Below, in pieces: positions 61,050 through 64,000 of a stretch of 64,000 bases of DNA. The notes beneath the pieces are model-generated. The model was not told the DNA's origin. It was given only the letters and a program-made list of their open reading frames with translations, and did no database searches. The DNA comes from Neobacillus rhizosphaerae (GTDB taxonomy: Bacteria > Bacillota > Bacilli > Bacillales > Cytobacillaceae). A program made the translations under genes and the position numbers. Positions within the stretch are counted from its first letter, which is position 1. The number at the start of each line of letters is the position of its first letter. The stretch spans positions 1-64,000 of the forward strand of contig NZ_CALBWS010000018.1 of the NCBI RefSeq assembly GCF_937468385.1. The letters are read 5' to 3'.

Positions 61050-64000
61050 AAAATTAACCAAAGTACTAGTGATTGGCTCAGGTCCGATTGTGATCGGGCA
61101 AGCTGCGGAATTTGATTATGCAGGAACACAGGCGTGTATCGCTCTTAAAGAAGAGGGAATCGAAGTTATTTTAATCAATAATAACCCTGCAACGATTATG
61201 ACAGATGAAGCCATTGCCGATAAGGTTTATATCGAACCGCTAACCGTTGCAACAATTGAAAAAATTATTCAGAAGGAAAAGCCGGATGGTGTGATTGGCA
61301 CGCTGGGTGGGCAAACGGGCTTAAATTTAACGGTGCAGCTTTATGAACAGAATATTTTAGAAAAATACAATGTAGAATTGTTAGGAACCTCCGTCGAATC
61401 TATCAAAAACGGAGAAGACCGGGAAAAGTTCCGCAATTTGATGCTTAAAATCGGTGAACCGATACCAGAATCAGCGATTATTCATAGCTTTGAAGACGGG
61501 GCAGCCTTTGTAAAGGAAATCGGTTTTCCGGTTATCATTCGTCCTGCCTATACGCTGGGAGGGGACGGCGGCGGATTCGCTCATGACGCTGAAGAACTAG
61601 AAACTGTCTTGAAAAAAGGCTTAGCAGCGAGTCCCATCTCTCAAGTATTAGTCGAAAAAAGCATTAAAGGCTGGAAGGAAATTGAATATGAGGTCATGAG
61701 GGATGCAAATGATACGTGCATTATTGTTTGCAATATGGAAAACATGGACCCGGTTGGTGTGCATACCGGCGATTCCATTGTCGTTGCTCCGTCGCAAACC
61801 TTGACGGATGTCCAATATCAAATGCTCCGTGACGTTTCGATAAAGGTTATCAAAGAATTAGAGATAATTGGCGGCTGCAACATTCAGTTCGCCCTGCATC
61901 CGGAATCAAACCAGTATTACATCATTGAAGTAAACCCGAGGGTAAGCCGTTCGTCGGCACTTGCTTCAAAAGCAACTGGTTATCCCATCGCAAGAATGGC
62001 CGCAAAGTGTGCAATTGGCTACCACTTAGATGAGATTGTGAATCCTATAACAGGTAATACCTTTGCTTCGTTTGAACCGGCGATTGATTATATAGTGGTT
62101 AAACTACCTCGTTTTCCATTTGACAAGTTCCCTGAGGCAGACCGAACTTTGGGAACACAAATGAAAGCAACTGGGGAAGTCATGGCGATTGACCGAACAT
62201 TTGAAGGTGCTCTAAACAAGGCGATTCGGTCGATGGAAATGGATGTTTACGGTCTATGCCTTGAGGTAAATAAATCATTAAATGAGACATCCTTGTTTGA
62301 ACTTCTGGATAAAGCAAATGACAGACGGCTATTCGTCATTGCTGAAGCATGTAGAAGAGGGATCTCTCTTGAGAAACTTCAACAGCTGACTGAAATTGAT
62401 CCATGGTTTTTATACAAAATTAATTCCATCGTTGCATTTGAAATGGAATTATCGGCCTATAGCTGGGAGGATGTTCCTTTACCATTGTTGAAAGAAGCAA
62501 AACGAAATAATATTGCCGATAAGTTATTATCACAAATTTACAATATCCCAGAAAAACAAGTCAGAACCAAGTGGAAAGAACTCAACTGGAAACCAGGCTA
62601 TAAGATGGTTGACACCTGCTCGGCAGAATTTGATGCCGTGACACCTTACTATTATTCTACTTGGCATGGGGTTGACGAAGTAGAAATTACCAATAAGAAA
62701 AAAATTCTTGTCATTGGTTCAGGACCGATTCGAATCGGCCAAGGGATTGAATTCGATTACTGCTCAGTCCATGCCGCAAAAGCGATTAAGAAAAAGGGCT
62801 ATGAGGCCGTGGTGATGAATAACAACCCTGAGACGGTAAGTACTGATTATTCAATCGCGGATCGCCTCTATTTTGAACCGTTAGCTGCTGAGGATGTCCT
62901 TCATGTGATTGAAAAAGAGCGGGTTGAAGGCGTATTAATTCAATTTGGCGGGCAAACGGCTATTAATTTAGCCCATGATTTAGAGAATGAAGGAGTTAAG
63001 ATTTTAGGCACTTCCGTGGACAATGTCGACCGTCTGGAGGATCGCAAAGAATTTTATCAGCTTTTAGAAGATTTAAACATCCCCCATATTGAAGGGGAAA
63101 CTGTATCCCATGTGGATGAATTAGCCACAGCTGCAGCTGAATTAGGCTACCCGGTTCTTGTGAGACCTTCTTATGTCATTGGTGGTCAATCGATGTTTAC
63201 GATTTTTTCAGAAAGGGATCTACAAAGCTATCTCATACAGCTTGAAAAGAACTCAAATGCTAAAATGTGGCCGTTATTAGTAGATAAATATTTGCCTGGA
63301 TTAGAATGCGAGATTGATGTGATAAGTGACGGGAGCACAATTGTTGTTCCAGGAATCTTTGAACATATTGAAAAAGCAGGCGTACACTCCGGTGACAGTA
63401 TTTCTGTCTTTCCGCCAATTTCGATATCAGAAAAAATCAAGGAAACATTACTTGGATATGCAGGCGAAATTGCTAAAACCGCACCAATCATCGGCATGAT
63501 GAATATCCAATTTGTTATTTATGAGAACCAGGTTTATGTTCTGGAGGTAAACCCTCGTTCATCGAGAACGGTGCCAATCATCAGTAAAGTCACGGGTGTT
63601 CCGATGATTGAATGGGCGGTATGTGTACAGTTAGGCGATTCCTTAACGGATTTGAGCCCGATAAAAGGATTACTGGCAGAACCAAATTATTTTTCCATAA
63701 AAGCACCGATTTTTTCATCAAGTAAGCTAAAGGGGGTCGACCATGTCCTTGGACCGGAAATGAAATCAACAGGTGAAGCGCTTGGCATCGGGTTAACTTA
63801 CCAAGAAGCCTTTGATAAGGCGATTCCCTCGATGAGTGAGAATCCGGAAAAAACGTATATCTTTTGTTCCATTGCAGATCGTGAAAAGCAAGAAAGTCTT
63901 CCAATCATCAAGAGCCTTATCAAGAATCGATTCAAGCTGGCTGCGACGGAAGGTACGGCTGATTTTTTAAAGAATAAAGGCATTCCTGTTGAAAAAGTAG
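61036..64000 (+). CDS. carB: Carbamoyl-phosphate synthase large subunit, arginine-specific (partial)
   Basis: The gene starts at ATG 61036, inside the end of carA, and remains open to the window edge (988 codons). Two homologous halves are evident: VLVIGSGPIVIGQAAEFDYAG and ILVIGSGPIRIGQGIEFDYCS begin the two synthetase domains. The ATP-grasp signatures IRPAYTLGGDGGGF and VRPSYVIGGQSMFT and the pairs EVNPRVSRSSALASKATG and EVNPRSSRTVPIISKVTG follow. B. subtilis CarB is about 1030 residues, so only the last part of the C-terminal MGS-type domain is cut off. It makes carbamoyl phosphate for ornithine carbamoyltransferase, whose gene usually comes next. Confidence 0.95.
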   Translation, partial: MPLNEKLTKVLVIGSGPIVIGQAAEFDYAGTQACIALKEEGIEVILINNNPATIMTDEAIADKVYIEPLTVATIEKIIQKEKPDGVIGTLGGQTGLNLTVQLYEQNILEKYNVELLGTSVESIKNGEDREKFRNLMLKIGEPIPESAIIHSFEDGAAFVKEIGFPVIIRPAYTLGGDGGGFAHDAEELETVLKKGLAASPISQVLVEKSIKGWKEIEYEVMRDANDTCIIVCNMENMDPVGVHTGDSIVVAPSQTLTDVQYQMLRDVSIKVIKELEIIGGCNIQFALHPESNQYYIIEVNPRVSRSSALASKATGYPIARMAAKCAIGYHLDEIVNPITGNTFASFEPAIDYIVVKLPRFPFDKFPEADRTLGTQMKATGEVMAIDRTFEGALNKAIRSMEMDVYGLCLEVNKSLNETSLFELLDKANDRRLFVIAEACRRGISLEKLQQLTEIDPWFLYKINSIVAFEMELSAYSWEDVPLPLLKEAKRNNIADKLLSQIYNIPEKQVRTKWKELNWKPGYKMVDTCSAEFDAVTPYYYSTWHGVDEVEITNKKKILVIGSGPIRIGQGIEFDYCSVHAAKAIKKKGYEAVVMNNNPETVSTDYSIADRLYFEPLAAEDVLHVIEKERVEGVLIQFGGQTAINLAHDLENEGVKILGTSVDNVDRLEDRKEFYQLLEDLNIPHIEGETVSHVDELATAAAELGYPVLVRPSYVIGGQSMFTIFSERDLQSYLIQLEKNSNAKMWPLLVDKYLPGLECEIDVISDGSTIVVPGIFEHIEKAGVHSGDSISVFPPISISEKIKETLLGYAGEIAKTAPIIGMMNIQFVIYENQVYVLEVNPRSSRTVPIISKVTGVPMIEWAVCVQLGDSLTDLSPIKGLLAEPNYFSIKAPIFSSSKLKGVDHVLGPEMKSTGEALGIGLTYQEAFDKAIPSMSENPEKTYIFCSIADREKQESLPIIKSLIKNRFKLAATEGTADFLKNKGIPVEKV

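Noticed and set aside
1..64000. tRNA or rRNA genes
   Set aside because: No cloverleaf with T-arm GTTCRA motif or rRNA landmark was recognised on either strand.

Overview
The window reads as chromosomal DNA of a low-GC, spore-former-type Bacillaceae, most like Neobacillus or a related Bacillus. This rests on a SinR homologue, a block of genes matching the Bacillus subtilis yfj/yfk/yfl neighbourhood (mapB, yfkK, yfkH, chaA/yfkE, yfkD, pdaA, a second TrmA-type methyltransferase), the cortex enzyme PdaA, strong AGGAGG-type ribosome binding sites, frequent GTG/TTG starts and many hairpin-plus-T terminators. No rRNA, tRNA or CRISPR array was found.

Layout. 0-17 kb: sinR, methionine aminopeptidase, yfkK, a yfkI/yfkH-like membrane pair, a zinc/cadmium P-type ATPase, an MFS permease, a Ca2+/H+ antiporter, a YczE-type membrane protein, yfkD, class I fumarase, pdaA, a triple-rhodanese lipoprotein and an RNA uracil methyltransferase. 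17.2-29.4 kb: an AT-rich island with clostridium-like codon use (many AGA and ATA codons), starting beside a serine-recombinase remnant. It encodes a YesM/YesN two-component system, a YesL-like protein, a sugar ABC importer without its ATPase, a GH112 beta-galactoside phosphorylase and a GH42 beta-galactosidase. Together these look like an acquired system for sensing, importing and phosphorolysing galacto-N-biose or lacto-N-biose (or galactosyl-rhamnose). 29.4-31.1 kb: decayed genes (frameshifted membrane protein, truncated DUF1835 protein, LuxR-HTH fragment). 31.4-47.7 kb: mqo, a small STAS-like protein, a TetR regulator, an MBL hydrolase, ridA, a type II NADH dehydrogenase, a nine-unit 52-bp tandem repeat, a Gfo/Idh oxidoreductase, a YgbA-type protein, a POT peptide transporter, a UvrC-like short nuclease, a GyrI-like protein, Mta and an AidB-like acyl-CoA dehydrogenase. 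47.8-53.9 kb: an oligopeptide/dipeptide ABC importer whose permease genes are separated from the rest by repeats and a terminator. 54-64 kb: aroK-aroD, then the arginine operon argC-argJ-argB-argD-carA-carB, with two ARG boxes overlapping the promoter; carB runs off the window end.

Intergenic repeats are prominent. One family sits directly after the stop codons of sinR, zosA and the peptide-binding protein gene, always in the same orientation relative to the gene. A 179-bp structured element occurs twice with five differences. A short terminator-like cassette occurs twice. A GGTGTCAGGCACC-type palindrome recurs at gene ends. The window carries no obviously novel defence or mobile system. The strongest leads are the transferred GH112/GH42 island, the 52-bp array and the 179-bp element.
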